64,000 nucleotides of DNA. It comes from an uncultured Porticoccus sp. (GTDB lineage: Bacteria > Pseudomonadota > Gammaproteobacteria > Pseudomonadales > Porticoccaceae). Positions 52,444 to 61,534 of the stretch are shown piece by piece. Where the stretch lies: the NCBI GenBank assembly GCA_947259505.1, contig CAMYLT010000008.1, forward strand, positions 434,001-498,000, in the 5' to 3' direction. The notes beneath the pieces were generated by a model. It saw only the letters and a list, made by a program, of their open reading frames with translations. It searched no databases and was not told the DNA's origin. Numbering within the stretch: the stretch's first letter is position 1; every line of letters begins with the position of its first letter. A program made the translations under genes and the position numbers.

Positions 52444-53429
52444 CAGCTATTCTCCCGGTTTGCCAGCGGGGCCAGCGACAGGCTGCACAGTAGGGCAAGG
52501 CCAAGCGGCCAATAGAATAGCGCCTTGGTGGGGCGGAGGGTTTCCGCCTCCTGCTCGACGGGTTCCAGCTGATCCAACTGCTGGTAAATCTGTTGCAGTT
52601 CTTCCGGATTGCGGGCACGGAAATAACGGCCGCCGGTTTTGTCGGCGATGGTGGTTAAGGTTGTCTCGTCCAGATCCTGGGAGGGGTTGACCCGTCGGGT
52701 GCCAAAGAAGCTGCGCTCCAGCATGACGTCGGCACCGATACCAATGGTGTAGATGGTCACGCCTTCGTGAGCGGCGATATCAGCTGCTTCCAGCGGTTGC
52801 ACTTCTCCGGCAGAGTTGGCCCCATCGGTAAGTAAAATGAGCACACGGTGATCTTGTGGGCGGGATTGCAGTCGCTTCACGGCCAAGCCGATGGCATCCC
52901 CAATCGCGGTGCGGTCACCGGCAAAACCGATTTGTGCCTCACCCAGCAGGGTATTCATGGTCAGCCGATCAAATGTCAGGGGTGTTTGCAGGTAGGGACG
53001 GGTACCAAACAGGATCAGACCGAGGCGATCTCCCTGACGACGGGTGACAAATTCGCTGACGACCTGTTTGACGGCAGTGAGCCGATCCACGGTATCGCCC
53101 TCCAGCACCATGTCCGTCTGTTCCATACTGCCGGATATATCCACCGCAATAAGCAGATCGCGTCCAGAGCTGGGGAGTGCCACCGGGTCCCCAATCCAGG
53201 TTGGGCGTGCCGCAGCCAGCAGCGCACAGGTCCAGGCAATGATCAGCAGCGCTAACGAGATCCATTGCCAGTAACCGGTTTGGCGTTGGGTCTGTGCTTG
53301 TGCGGCCAATGCAAAGTAGACGGGCGCCTTTAAGGCCGGTGCTAGCGTTTCTGCACGACGACGCCAAAGGCGATACAACAGCGGCAGCGGCAGCAATGTC
53401 AGCAGCCAGGGCCATTCAAAGGTCAGCAT
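52443..53429 (-). CDS. BatA-type VWA domain protein
   Basis: 328 residues. Membrane helix near 58-75 (ISLALLIIAWTCALLAAAR), VWA domain with MIDAS LIAVDISGSM (Asp97, Ser99, Ser101), and a second helix near 302-320 (YWPLGLALLCSLSL). The N-terminus FEWPWLLTLLPLPLLYRL is typical of the aerotolerance-operon VWA proteins. It overlaps the DUF4381 gene by 7 bp and the next VWA gene by 3 bp. Confidence 0.92.
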   Translation of the reverse strand: MLTFEWPWLLTLLPLPLLYRLWRRRAETLAPALKAPVYFALAAQAQTQRQTGYWQWISLALLIIAWTCALLAAARPTWIGDPVALPSSGRDLLIAVDISGSMEQTDMVLEGDTVDRLTAVKQVVSEFVTRRQGDRLGLILFGTRPYLQTPLTFDRLTMNTLLGEAQIGFAGDRTAIGDAIGLAVKRLQSRPQDHRVLILLTDGANSAGEVQPLEAADIAAHEGVTIYTIGIGADVMLERSFFGTRRVNPSQDLDETTLTTIADKTGGRYFRARNPEELQQIYQQLDQLEPVEQEAETLRPTKALFYWPLGLALLCSLSLAPLANRENS

Positions 53430-53914
53430 GGCACCCCCCGGCGGTGTTTTTTGATCCAGCGCTGCGTCGACACCAGCAACTCTGTTGGTGTCTGTGCGGG
53501 TATTTGGGGATTGGCCTGGTAGGGCAGTTCCTTCAGTTGTTGTTGCAATGCCACGTCAAATACGGGTTTGCGACAACTTAAATTAAGACGCTGTAATAGT
53601 TGCGGCAACAATTCCGCCTCAAGTCCCTGTCCAGGGTAGGCGGATTTTGCCGTGCGGCGCAGTAGCGCCAGAACAGCGTGGCAAAGTTCCATGGGTTGCT
53701 GCCCGAGAGATGTTTGCAGTTGTGTCAGTATGGCCAGTGCCTCGCGGCGATAGTGGTTGGAACGGTAGCGTTTGATCAACCAGATAAGACAGAAAACGAG
53801 GGTGGCCAGTACCAAAATGGACAAGATCCACCATCCTGGTGCGGGCGGCCACCAGCTCACCGGGGCTGGCAGGTGAATATCTCGCAACTGGGCTAAAGGA
53901 TCCTGCGGATTCAC
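53423..53914 (-). CDS. DUF4381 domain-containing membrane protein
   Basis: 163 residues. The N-terminus PQDPLAQLRDIHLPAPVSWW then PPAPGWWILSILVLATLVF marks DUF4381, with one membrane helix (about 28-48). The rest is a cytoplasmic helical domain. It overlaps both neighbours (4 bp with DUF58, 7 bp with batA). Its fixed place in this operon suggests a structural part of the complex; the biochemical role is unknown. Confidence 0.9.
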   Translation of the reverse strand: MNPQDPLAQLRDIHLPAPVSWWPPAPGWWILSILVLATLVFCLIWLIKRYRSNHYRREALAILTQLQTSLGQQPMELCHAVLALLRRTAKSAYPGQGLEAELLPQLLQRLNLSCRKPVFDVALQQQLKELPYQANPQIPAQTPTELLVSTQRWIKKHRRGVPC

Positions 53915-54846
53915 CGGCGTCGCCCTTTCTTTTTGCGGCTGTAGGCTTGTTGCAATACCGGCAACACGGGTTCAGCCGTATCGAATGTCAGAAAACCCAT
54001 GCGCAGTTGGGCAGCCAGTTGGCGAAGTTTGCTCTGGCGATCCCGAAACTGTTGTTCAAATTGCTGGCGCAGTTTGCCGTCGCGACTGTTCAGCGCAAAG
54101 CGCTGCTCACCATTGCTGACCTGATAGAGGGCTGGTGGCGGCAGAGCCTTTTCCAGTGGGTCGAAAACCTGACACAGTGTGATATCACAGTGCCTGGCCA
54201 GCTCAAACAGATGATGTTCGCAATCTCGGTCCAGGTCGTGAAAGTCGCTCACCAGAAACAGCGTGGAGCCGGGCAGGGCAACCCGGCGGCAGTCCCGCAG
54301 AATATCGGCCATGCTGTACTGGCTGGTGTGGGCTTGGGTCAGCAGTTCACTGAAATCCCGCAGCCGGTGAATCATTTGCAGTACCGTGTGATGGCTGCGT
54401 CGAGCACGAATTTCAGCATGCTGCTGGGCACTGATAATCAGGCCGCCAACCCTGTCATTGGCGTTGAGTCCGGCCCAGCCCAGGGTGGCGGCGACCTGGC
54501 AGGCCACAACAGACTTCAAAGCGCGTGAACCGAAAAACATGCTGGGGCGCAGGTCACTGACGATTAAAACCGGCCGTTCCCGTTCCTCACGAAACAGTTT
54601 GGTGTGGGGCGTCAGGGTGCGTGCGGTGACACGCCAGTCGATGGTGCGGATGTCGTCCCCCGGCTGGTACTGTCGAACCTCCTCGAAATCCATGCCGCGC
54701 CCGCGACTGCGTGACTGATGGCTGCCCATCAGTGCTGTGCGCGCCATCAGTCGCGGAAAGAAATTCAGCTCTCGGGTGCCAAAACGCATGCCCACCAATG
54801 TGGTGACATCGGCGATGGCCGGGTTGTCGAGGTCCGGGTCGGTCAT
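53911..54846 (-). CDS. DUF58 domain-containing protein
   Basis: 311 residues. Signature VRQYQPGDDIRTIDWRVTAR, then TKLFREERERPVLIVSDL, as in the DUF58 family, which has a VWA-like fold. Here the MIDAS reads DLRPSM, close to but not the full D-x-S-x-S. No membrane segment. It lies 3 bp after moxR (the stops and starts nearly touch), so translational coupling is likely. Confidence 0.92.
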   Translation of the reverse strand: MTDPDLDNPAIADVTTLVGMRFGTRELNFFPRLMARTALMGSHQSRSRGRGMDFEEVRQYQPGDDIRTIDWRVTARTLTPHTKLFREERERPVLIVSDLRPSMFFGSRALKSVVACQVAATLGWAGLNANDRVGGLIISAQQHAEIRARRSHHTVLQMIHRLRDFSELLTQAHTSQYSMADILRDCRRVALPGSTLFLVSDFHDLDRDCEHHLFELARHCDITLCQVFDPLEKALPPPALYQVSNGEQRFALNSRDGKLRQQFEQQFRDRQSKLRQLAAQLRMGFLTFDTAEPVLPVLQQAYSRKKKGRRR

Positions 54847-54849
54847 GGA

Positions 54850-55809
54850 TCAGGCGGAGGGTACGTTGGCGATTAACGTGTCGATAACCTTGTCCGGCGT
54901 GATACCACTGGCTTCTGCTTCAAAGCTGAGTATCAGGCGATGGCGCAATACATCATGGGCAACACTGCGCACGTCATCCGGGGAGACGTAGTCACGGCCA
55001 TTTAGCCAGGCGCTGGCGCGGGCACAGCGGTCAAGGGATATGGTCGCCCTGGGGCTGGCACCGTAATCCAGCCAACTGCCCAGTTGTTCGCCGTACTGGG
55101 CGGGATTTCGGCTGGCAAGGATCAACTGCACGATATATTCCTCAACCGGTTCTGCCATGTGCACGGAAAGCACTTCTTTTCTGGCTTCGAGCAGGGCCTC
55201 TTCTGTGACCTTTTCCACTTGAGCTGCCTCTGTATTGAGGGCTTCACTGCGGGCCAGTCGTAGAATTTCGCGCTCGGCATCAGCAGCGGGATAACCCACA
55301 TTGACGTGCATCAGGAAACGATCCATTTGTGCTTCCGGCAGAGGGTAAGTGCCTTCCTGCTCAATGGGATTCTGGGTTGCCATTACCATGAATAGTCGCG
55401 GCAGGGTGTAGGTGCTTCGTCCGACACTGATCTGCCGCTCTGCCATTGCTTCCAGCAGGGCCGATTGCACTTTGGCGGGGGCGCGGTTGATTTCATCCGC
55501 CAGGACCAGATTGTGGAATATTGGTCCAGGTTGAAACTGGAAGCTGCCATCCTCCGGGCGATAGATATCACTGCCGGTAATGTCGGCGGGCAGCAGGTCG
55601 GGGGTAAACTGGATGCGGTGGAAGTCGCCGCTGATACCCTCTGACAATGTTTTGATGGCTTTGGTCTTGGCCAGGCCGGGGGCACCCTCCACCAGCAAGT
55701 GACCGTCTGCCAGCAGTGCAATAATCAGGCGGTCAATCAGGTGAGGTTGGCCGACAATCTGGCCGTTGAGGAAATCGCGGAGTTGCAGAATTTTGTGCTG
55801 GTGAGACAT
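54850..55809 (-). CDS. MoxR family AAA+ ATPase
   Basis: 319 residues from the ATG at 55809; an upstream ATG at 55881 adds unlike residues. AAA+ motifs: Walker A LVEGAPGLAKTKA, Walker B LVLADEINRAPAKVQ, sensor 1 MVMATQNPIEQEGTYPLPEAQ, and the Arg finger in MDRFLMHV. The C-terminal lid contains SPRATISLDRCARA. MoxR proteins act as chaperone-like ATPases for VWA proteins; here the client is probably the DUF58/BatA/BatB set downstream. It heads the operon. Confidence 0.94.
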   Translation of the reverse strand: MSHQHKILQLRDFLNGQIVGQPHLIDRLIIALLADGHLLVEGAPGLAKTKAIKTLSEGISGDFHRIQFTPDLLPADITGSDIYRPEDGSFQFQPGPIFHNLVLADEINRAPAKVQSALLEAMAERQISVGRSTYTLPRLFMVMATQNPIEQEGTYPLPEAQMDRFLMHVNVGYPAADAEREILRLARSEALNTEAAQVEKVTEEALLEARKEVLSVHMAEPVEEYIVQLILASRNPAQYGEQLGSWLDYGASPRATISLDRCARASAWLNGRDYVSPDDVRSVAHDVLRHRLILSFEAEASGITPDKVIDTLIANVPSA

Positions 55810-55936
55810 GCGTTTATTAACTTCTTGGTTTATTGAGGCGATGGATTGTAATGCTTCTGGGGCGTCAACCCAAACGGGCACGACCCGCTAAGGTTAACCT
55901 AGACTGTAGGTGGTAAATGAAGTTCAGTTATAAAGG

Positions 55937-55956
55937 ACCCAAGTGCATAATTGGGT
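55937..55956. promoter_or_regulatory. Inverted repeat upstream of the glutamate dehydrogenase gene
   Basis: ACCCAA (55937-55942) and TTGGGT (55951-55956) with an 8-base spacer, 36 bp before the start codon. It is a possible operator in the 183-bp divergent region between moxR and gdhB. The palindrome GGTTAACC is also in this region. Confidence 0.3.
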
Positions 55957-55992
55957 GAGATTGACTGAATAATAAGCAAAGGAAGGGGCGTA

Positions 55993-58900
55993 ATGCAGGT
56001 TATTTCACGTGACGACTTTTTTGCCAGGCTTGAGGAGCAGTTTCGGCATCAATATCCAGCAGCACTGGCCAAGCGGTTATTGCCATTTGCCCACAAGCTG
56101 TTCGATCTGTTTCCACTGGAAGAGTTTGCGGATGAGCGGATTGAGGATATTCAGGGATTTGTTCACAGCCTCTACCTTTTTACAGGCAAGGTCGATTCGC
56201 AGCACGCCAAGGTGCGGGTATTTAACCCGGTGCTTGAAGAAGATGGCTGGGTCAGTAATGCCACGGCTATTTTTATTATGCAGCGGGATATGCCCTTCCT
56301 GGTTGATTCTATTCGCATTCTGCTGAACCGCGCTGGACTGGATGTCCAGGTCATTAAGAGTACGTTGCTCAATGTCATACGCGATGAAGAGGGCAACTTG
56401 ATTGACCCCCTCGGAAGTGAGGATGATCCTGCTAGTCGCCCGGAGGCATTGATCTTCCTGGATGTTGATTTGCACAGTTCGCGAGAAGAACTCCAGGCCC
56501 TTGAGCACGATATCCTCGATGTGTTGGAAGACGTGAAGGTGGTTACCGATGACTTCCTGCCGATGACAGAGCGGCTTAATAAGGCGATCATCGATGTCAC
56601 GAACAACTATGCCCAACTGCCAGAAAATGAAGCGGCGGAGTTTGCTGCTTTTCTGGAATGGCTTCGGGATGGTGCCTTTATTTTTCAGGGTGTCGCGGAG
56701 TTCAAGTTGCTCAAAGGGCGGCAGGTGCCAGGCCTGAAACCTATCGCTGATCGCCAATTGGGCATTTTTAGACGACATAACCTGACTGGCGACAAGGTGC
56801 CATTGTCTGAGTTGAGTCCCGGTATTCAGGCGTTTTATCAGGATGAGGCACCGATGGCGTTCACAAAGTCTTCGTGTCGTTCACGAGTGCACCGCCAAGC
56901 CTATTCCGACTTTATTGTTCTCAAGCACTACGACCAGCACGGGCAAGTGGTGGGCGAGTACCTGTTTATGGGCCTCTATACCTCTGCGGTCTATCGCATC
57001 AGTCCATTTCAAATTCCACTGATTCGTCAACGGGTTGAACAGGTACTGGAGCGAGCTGGCTTTTTGCCTGGCAGTCATGACTTTAAGGCCATGCGTCAAC
57101 TCATTGAGCTACATCCGAGAGATGAGTTGTTCCACTCGTCGGCTGAAGAACTCTACAACACGTTGGTGGGTATTTGGCAGATCAGCGAGCGCCGGGTTGT
57201 CAGGCTTTTTGTGCGAGTTGATCCATTTGAGAAGTTCATTAATTGCCTCATTTATATGCCTCGGGATATCTACCGCACGTCCATCCGCACCCGTATTGAA
57301 GAGGTTCTCAAATCGGAATACGGCGCGACAGAATGTGAATTCAATACCATTTTTTCTGAATCTATACTCGCACGTACACAGTATGTGTTGAGAATTGAAT
57401 CCAACCGTTACCGGGAAGTTGATCAACGAGCGCTGATCAGTCGTATCATTTCCATTACCCAGGATTGGGGTGATGAACTGGCGGAGTCCGCCCTTGAGCA
57501 GTGGGGGGAGGAAATGGGTCGGGTCATGACCCAGCGTTACCGTGATGCCTTTCCCGCCAGCTACCGCGATCACTTCGATCACCGCTCCGCTATACATGAC
57601 ATAGGGCTGTTTCACAGCCTGACGGGTGAGGGCGAAATCGCCACCAGTTTTTATCAACCAGTCGGCGCTGAGCGTAACGTGATGCGCTTCAAGCTGTTTC
57701 ACCGAGAGAAACAACTGGAGCTGTCTGCGCTGGTACCGATGCTGGAAAACCTGGGATTCCGCGTATTAGGAGAGCATCCCTATCAGATATCCCCGCGGGA
57801 CAGCACTGATATATGGCTGCACGATTTCACCCTGCGGTTTGCACTGGACGTCGACGTGGATGTCTCTCTGGTGCGCAATGCTTTCCAGGATGCCTTTCAG
57901 GCGGTATGGACACAGCAGACAGAGAACGACCGCTTCAATCATCTGGTGGTTGGTGCCCGACTTGAGTGGCGGACGGTAGCGATGTTTCGTCTCTATGCAC
58001 GCTATATGAAACAGCTGGGGAGCAACTATAGCCAGGATTTTATTGCTGACACCTTGGCCGCGAATCTCGAAATCACGCGTAACCTGGTGGCACTGTTTCG
58101 CTGTCTGTTTGATCCGAAGGTGGTGAATTCTCAGAGTGAGGAGTACGGCAGACCAGACAGACTCACTGAAAAAGTGCTGACTGCCCTGGATGGCGTTTCA
58201 AATGTGAACGAGGACAAGGTGTTGCGCAGTTACCTTCAGTTGGTAACGGCGACACACCGTACCAATTTTTTCCAACTGGATAGTGAAGGCAACTATAAGC
58301 CCTATGTCTCAGTAAAACTGGCGCCGCGAGAGATACCAGATGCGCCGGAGCCAAGGCCGCTGTTTGAAATTTTTGTTTACTCCCCCCGTATGGAAGGCGT
58401 TCATTTGCGGGGCGGAAAGGTGGCCCGTGGTGGATTGCGTTGGTCGGACCGGCTTGAAGATTACCGTACTGAAGTGCTGGGTTTGGTAAAAGCTCAGCAG
58501 GTGAAGAATGCTGTGATTGTACCCACTGGTGCTAAGGGTGGCTTTGTCGCCAAGCAGGTCCCGCGCAATGCCTCACGGGACGAGTTGTTACAGGAGGGCA
58601 TCGCCTGTTATCAGATGTTTGTTCGCGGTTTGCTCGATCTGACGGACAATATTGTGGGTGGAGAAGTGCTTGCACCAAAATCTCTGGTACGGCGGGATTA
58701 CGATGACCCTTATCTGGTGGTAGCAGCGGACAAAGGCACCGCCAGTTTTTCCGATTATGCCAATGATATTTCTCTGGCCTATAACCACTGGCTGGGGGAC
58801 GCATTTGCCTCTGGCGGCTCCTATGGTTATGACCACAAGAAAATGGGTATCACTGCTCGGGGCGCCTGGGTGTCAGTACAACGTCATTTCCGTGAATTGG

Positions 58901-60861
58901 GTCTGAATACCCAAACCGAAGATTTTACGGTTATTGGTATTGGTGACATGGCGGGAGATGTGTTTGGCAACGGCATGTTGCGCTCAGAGCATATCCGCTT
59001 GGTAGCGGCCTTTAACCATCAGCATATCTTTTTAGACCCAGATCCAGATGCTGTCGTGAGTTTTACCGAACGTCAGCGACTGTTCGAGTTACCCCGTTCC
59101 AGTTGGGAGGATTACGATCCATCCCTGATATCTGCAGGCGGAGGTGTTTATTCCCGCGCGGCCAAGGCGGTTCCCCTTTCGGAGCAAGTAAGAGCGCGCT
59201 TTGGTATCAGCGAAAAGGTGCTAAAGCCGAATGAACTGATTCACGAATTGCTCCAGGCCGAAGTGGACCTGATCTGGAACGGTGGCATTGGTACTTACGT
59301 GAAAGCTGCCACAGAAAGTCACCAGGACGCAGGGGATCGCACCAATGATCCGGTGCGTGTTAACGGCAGGGAGTTGCGCTGCAGGGTTTTTGCGGAAGGG
59401 GGCAACTTGGGTATTACGCAACGAGGCCGAATCGAATACGCCCTTAACGGCGGAGCCTGTAATACGGACTTTATCGATAATGCCGGCGGTGTGGATTGTT
59501 CCGACCACGAAGTGAATATCAAGATCCTGCTCAATGAATTGGTGCTGTCCGAGGATCTGACTACCAAACAGCGCAACCAGTTGTTGGTGGAGATGACCGA
59601 CCAGGTTGCAGAGCTGGTATTGAATAACAATTATCGTCAAACCCAGGCAATCAGCCTGGCGCACTATCGCTGTCAAACCAATTTTTCCGAGTATTGGCGG
59701 ACTCTCAGTGAGTGGGAGGCGGCCGGTCAGATTAACCGTACTCTGGAATTTCTGCCAGATGACGACACGCTCAAGGATCGGGTGAAACGTTCGCAGGGTT
59801 TAACGCACCCTGAATTATCGGTGCTGGTGTCCTACGCCAAAATCTTGATCAAGGAAGCCGTATTGAAGTCCGACGCGCCGGAGGATGCTTATGTGGCTCG
59901 CGCCATTAATGGCGCCTTTCCACGGCGTCTCCTTGAGAGCTATCCCGACCAAGTGGCCCACCATAGTCTGCGCCGTGAAATCATTACCAATCAGTTAGTG
60001 AACGAGATGGTCAATCTCATGGGCGTCAATTACTTCCATCGTCAAATCGCATCCACCGGTGCTGCGGTGGATGATGTGGTCCGGGCCTATGTGGTTGTTC
60101 GAGACATACTGAGGTTGGAGCGCTACTGGCAACGAGTAGAAAAACTCGATTATGAGCTGCCGGCGGAGGTGCAGTTTGAGCTGTTTTACTCACTGATGCG
60201 TCTAGGCCGGCGCGCCTCCCGGTGGGTGTTGCGCAATCGTCGTTCCTGCCTCAACCCTCAGAAGGAGGTGCGCACACTGGGACCAAAACTGGTGGAGCTG
60301 CAGCTGCTTTTGCCCACCTTGTCTTCTCGTCAGGACTCCAGTGGTTGGCAGGAGGAAGTGGAGAGGCTGGTGTCTCAGGGTGTACAGGAAGAAGTGGCGA
60401 TGTTGGTGTCCAGTTCTAACTTCCTGTTTTTCGGATTTGGCATCGCTGATCTTGCCGCATCCAGTGGCAAGCCCGTGGGGTTGGTGCTCGAACTCTACTA
60501 CAAACTGAGTGCGGAGCTGGATATGGAGTGGTTTGCCGATCAGATCATACATCTCGACCCGGCCACTCGTTGGGAAGATTTTGCCCGGGAGTCCTTTGTG
60601 GATGATTTGGAAAATCAGCGTCGCAGTCTGGCCCGGGCCCTGTTAACGGAAATTCATATGCTGGAAGACATTGATGGAGTCATCCATGTCTGGAAGGCAT
60701 CTCAAGCGCCGTTAATCAAGCGCTGGCAGGATATGATGAAAGAACTACATAGCGCGCCTGCTTATGACTTTGCCATGTTCTCTGTAGCGTTGAGGGAGTT
60801 GCTGGACTTGGTGCAATCAACTGAAAACCGTCAGGATGTGCCGCCGGTCTGTGCGGTTTGA
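55993..60861 (+). CDS. gdhB: NAD-specific glutamate dehydrogenase, large type
   Basis: 1622 residues, matching the roughly 180-kDa NAD-GDH class of Pseudomonas and relatives. It oxidises glutamate to 2-oxoglutarate and ammonium. The long N-terminal part (about 1-700) holds ACT-like regulatory modules. The catalytic part has GGLRWSDRLEDYRTEVLGL, then KNAVIVPTGAKGGFV with the catalytic Lys, VVAADKGTASFSD, GGSYGYDHKKMGITARG, and the NAD-binding VIGIGDMAGDVFGNGML. A C-terminal helical domain completes the chain. The start is ATG 55993 after AGGAAGGGG. It is monocistronic. Confidence 0.96.
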   Translation: MQVISRDDFFARLEEQFRHQYPAALAKRLLPFAHKLFDLFPLEEFADERIEDIQGFVHSLYLFTGKVDSQHAKVRVFNPVLEEDGWVSNATAIFIMQRDMPFLVDSIRILLNRAGLDVQVIKSTLLNVIRDEEGNLIDPLGSEDDPASRPEALIFLDVDLHSSREELQALEHDILDVLEDVKVVTDDFLPMTERLNKAIIDVTNNYAQLPENEAAEFAAFLEWLRDGAFIFQGVAEFKLLKGRQVPGLKPIADRQLGIFRRHNLTGDKVPLSELSPGIQAFYQDEAPMAFTKSSCRSRVHRQAYSDFIVLKHYDQHGQVVGEYLFMGLYTSAVYRISPFQIPLIRQRVEQVLERAGFLPGSHDFKAMRQLIELHPRDELFHSSAEELYNTLVGIWQISERRVVRLFVRVDPFEKFINCLIYMPRDIYRTSIRTRIEEVLKSEYGATECEFNTIFSESILARTQYVLRIESNRYREVDQRALISRIISITQDWGDELAESALEQWGEEMGRVMTQRYRDAFPASYRDHFDHRSAIHDIGLFHSLTGEGEIATSFYQPVGAERNVMRFKLFHREKQLELSALVPMLENLGFRVLGEHPYQISPRDSTDIWLHDFTLRFALDVDVDVSLVRNAFQDAFQAVWTQQTENDRFNHLVVGARLEWRTVAMFRLYARYMKQLGSNYSQDFIADTLAANLEITRNLVALFRCLFDPKVVNSQSEEYGRPDRLTEKVLTALDGVSNVNEDKVLRSYLQLVTATHRTNFFQLDSEGNYKPYVSVKLAPREIPDAPEPRPLFEIFVYSPRMEGVHLRGGKVARGGLRWSDRLEDYRTEVLGLVKAQQVKNAVIVPTGAKGGFVAKQVPRNASRDELLQEGIACYQMFVRGLLDLTDNIVGGEVLAPKSLVRRDYDDPYLVVAADKGTASFSDYANDISLAYNHWLGDAFASGGSYGYDHKKMGITARGAWVSVQRHFRELGLNTQTEDFTVIGIGDMAGDVFGNGMLRSEHIRLVAAFNHQHIFLDPDPDAVVSFTERQRLFELPRSSWEDYDPSLISAGGGVYSRAAKAVPLSEQVRARFGISEKVLKPNELIHELLQAEVDLIWNGGIGTYVKAATESHQDAGDRTNDPVRVNGRELRCRVFAEGGNLGITQRGRIEYALNGGACNTDFIDNAGGVDCSDHEVNIKILLNELVLSEDLTTKQRNQLLVEMTDQVAELVLNNNYRQTQAISLAHYRCQTNFSEYWRTLSEWEAAGQINRTLEFLPDDDTLKDRVKRSQGLTHPELSVLVSYAKILIKEAVLKSDAPEDAYVARAINGAFPRRLLESYPDQVAHHSLRREIITNQLVNEMVNLMGVNYFHRQIASTGAAVDDVVRAYVVVRDILRLERYWQRVEKLDYELPAEVQFELFYSLMRLGRRASRWVLRNRRSCLNPQKEVRTLGPKLVELQLLLPTLSSRQDSSGWQEEVERLVSQGVQEEVAMLVSSSNFLFFGFGIADLAASSGKPVGLVLELYYKLSAELDMEWFADQIIHLDPATRWEDFARESFVDDLENQRRSLARALLTEIHMLEDIDGVIHVWKASQAPLIKRWQDMMKELHSAPAYDFAMFSVALRELLDLVQSTENRQDVPPVCAV

Positions 60862-60994
60862 TCTTTGTCCGTCATGGGTGGCGTCATGGGCAATGACGTC
60901 GCCGACTGTATGCTATATGCTGCGCGACTTTGCTGTGGAAGAGGGCAGCACTGCTGAATGATAGACTGGTGGTGGACAATAGGTGGGTTAAGGT

Positions 60995-61050
60995 GAAGCG
61001 GGGGGAGGCTCCTGCCTCCGCGCTCCGCTTCAAAGCCCTCTTCGGGCTTT
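60995..61050. terminator. Double hairpin between convergent gdhB and rmf
   Basis: First hairpin: outer GAAGCGG (60995-61001)/CCGCTTC (61025-61031), inner GGAGGC (61004-61009)/GCCTCC (61014-61019), loop TCCT. Second: AAAGCCC (61032-61038)/GGGCTTT (61044-61050), loop TCTTC. T-runs are short on both sides, so terminator activity is probable but not certain. A smaller stem TGGGGT/ACCCCA follows at about 61053-61069. Confidence 0.55.
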
Positions 61051-61095
61051 AATGGGGTGATAAACCCCAAGGGAAGAAATCGTTAATTTTTTTAG

Positions 61096-61302
61096 TTAAA
61101 GACTGATGACTTTCTGCTGGCATGCCTGTGCGTTAAAGCCGTTCCAATTATCCTCACGTCCTTCGCGCCAACCGTTGAACCAGTCCTGGGCTAAAGGGGT
61201 TTCGTCTGAATGGGGGCAACTTGCTTTGTTTCGGCCGTCATAGCCTGCTTGATAACCTTTGATGAATGCGCGGTGGGATGAATCTCGTTTTTGTCTTCTC
61301 AT
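61096..61302 (-). CDS. rmf: Ribosome modulation factor
   Basis: 68 residues from the ATG at 61302 (AGGAG upstream). The family pattern MRRQKRDSSHRAFIKGYQAG then YDGRNKASCPHS and WFNGWREGREDN matches RMF, which pairs 70S ribosomes into inactive 100S dimers in stationary phase. The C-terminal tail (NWNGFNAQACQQKVISL) is a little longer than in E. coli. The frame is open to 61374 with 24 extra codons, which do not fit. It is divergent from rlmKL. Confidence 0.93.
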   Translation of the reverse strand: MRRQKRDSSHRAFIKGYQAGYDGRNKASCPHSDETPLAQDWFNGWREGREDNWNGFNAQACQQKVISL

Positions 61303-61534
61303 ATGACATGAACTCCTGATTCCTGGGCCACTGATACTATTAACTTCCAGTCGTGGCCTGTTAATTGTTTTCATACAGCCGGTCTATAACATCAAAACTA
61401 GAGTTGCCTGTCGAGGATTTTATTTGTCTATGGGCAATGGGTTTTAATTACGCTATGTCATCAGGCGTTGTATTAGCCTCATGAACAGTCAGTGAATAGC
61501 TCGAATGACGGGCGATAAAGTTGAGAGTGTGTCT

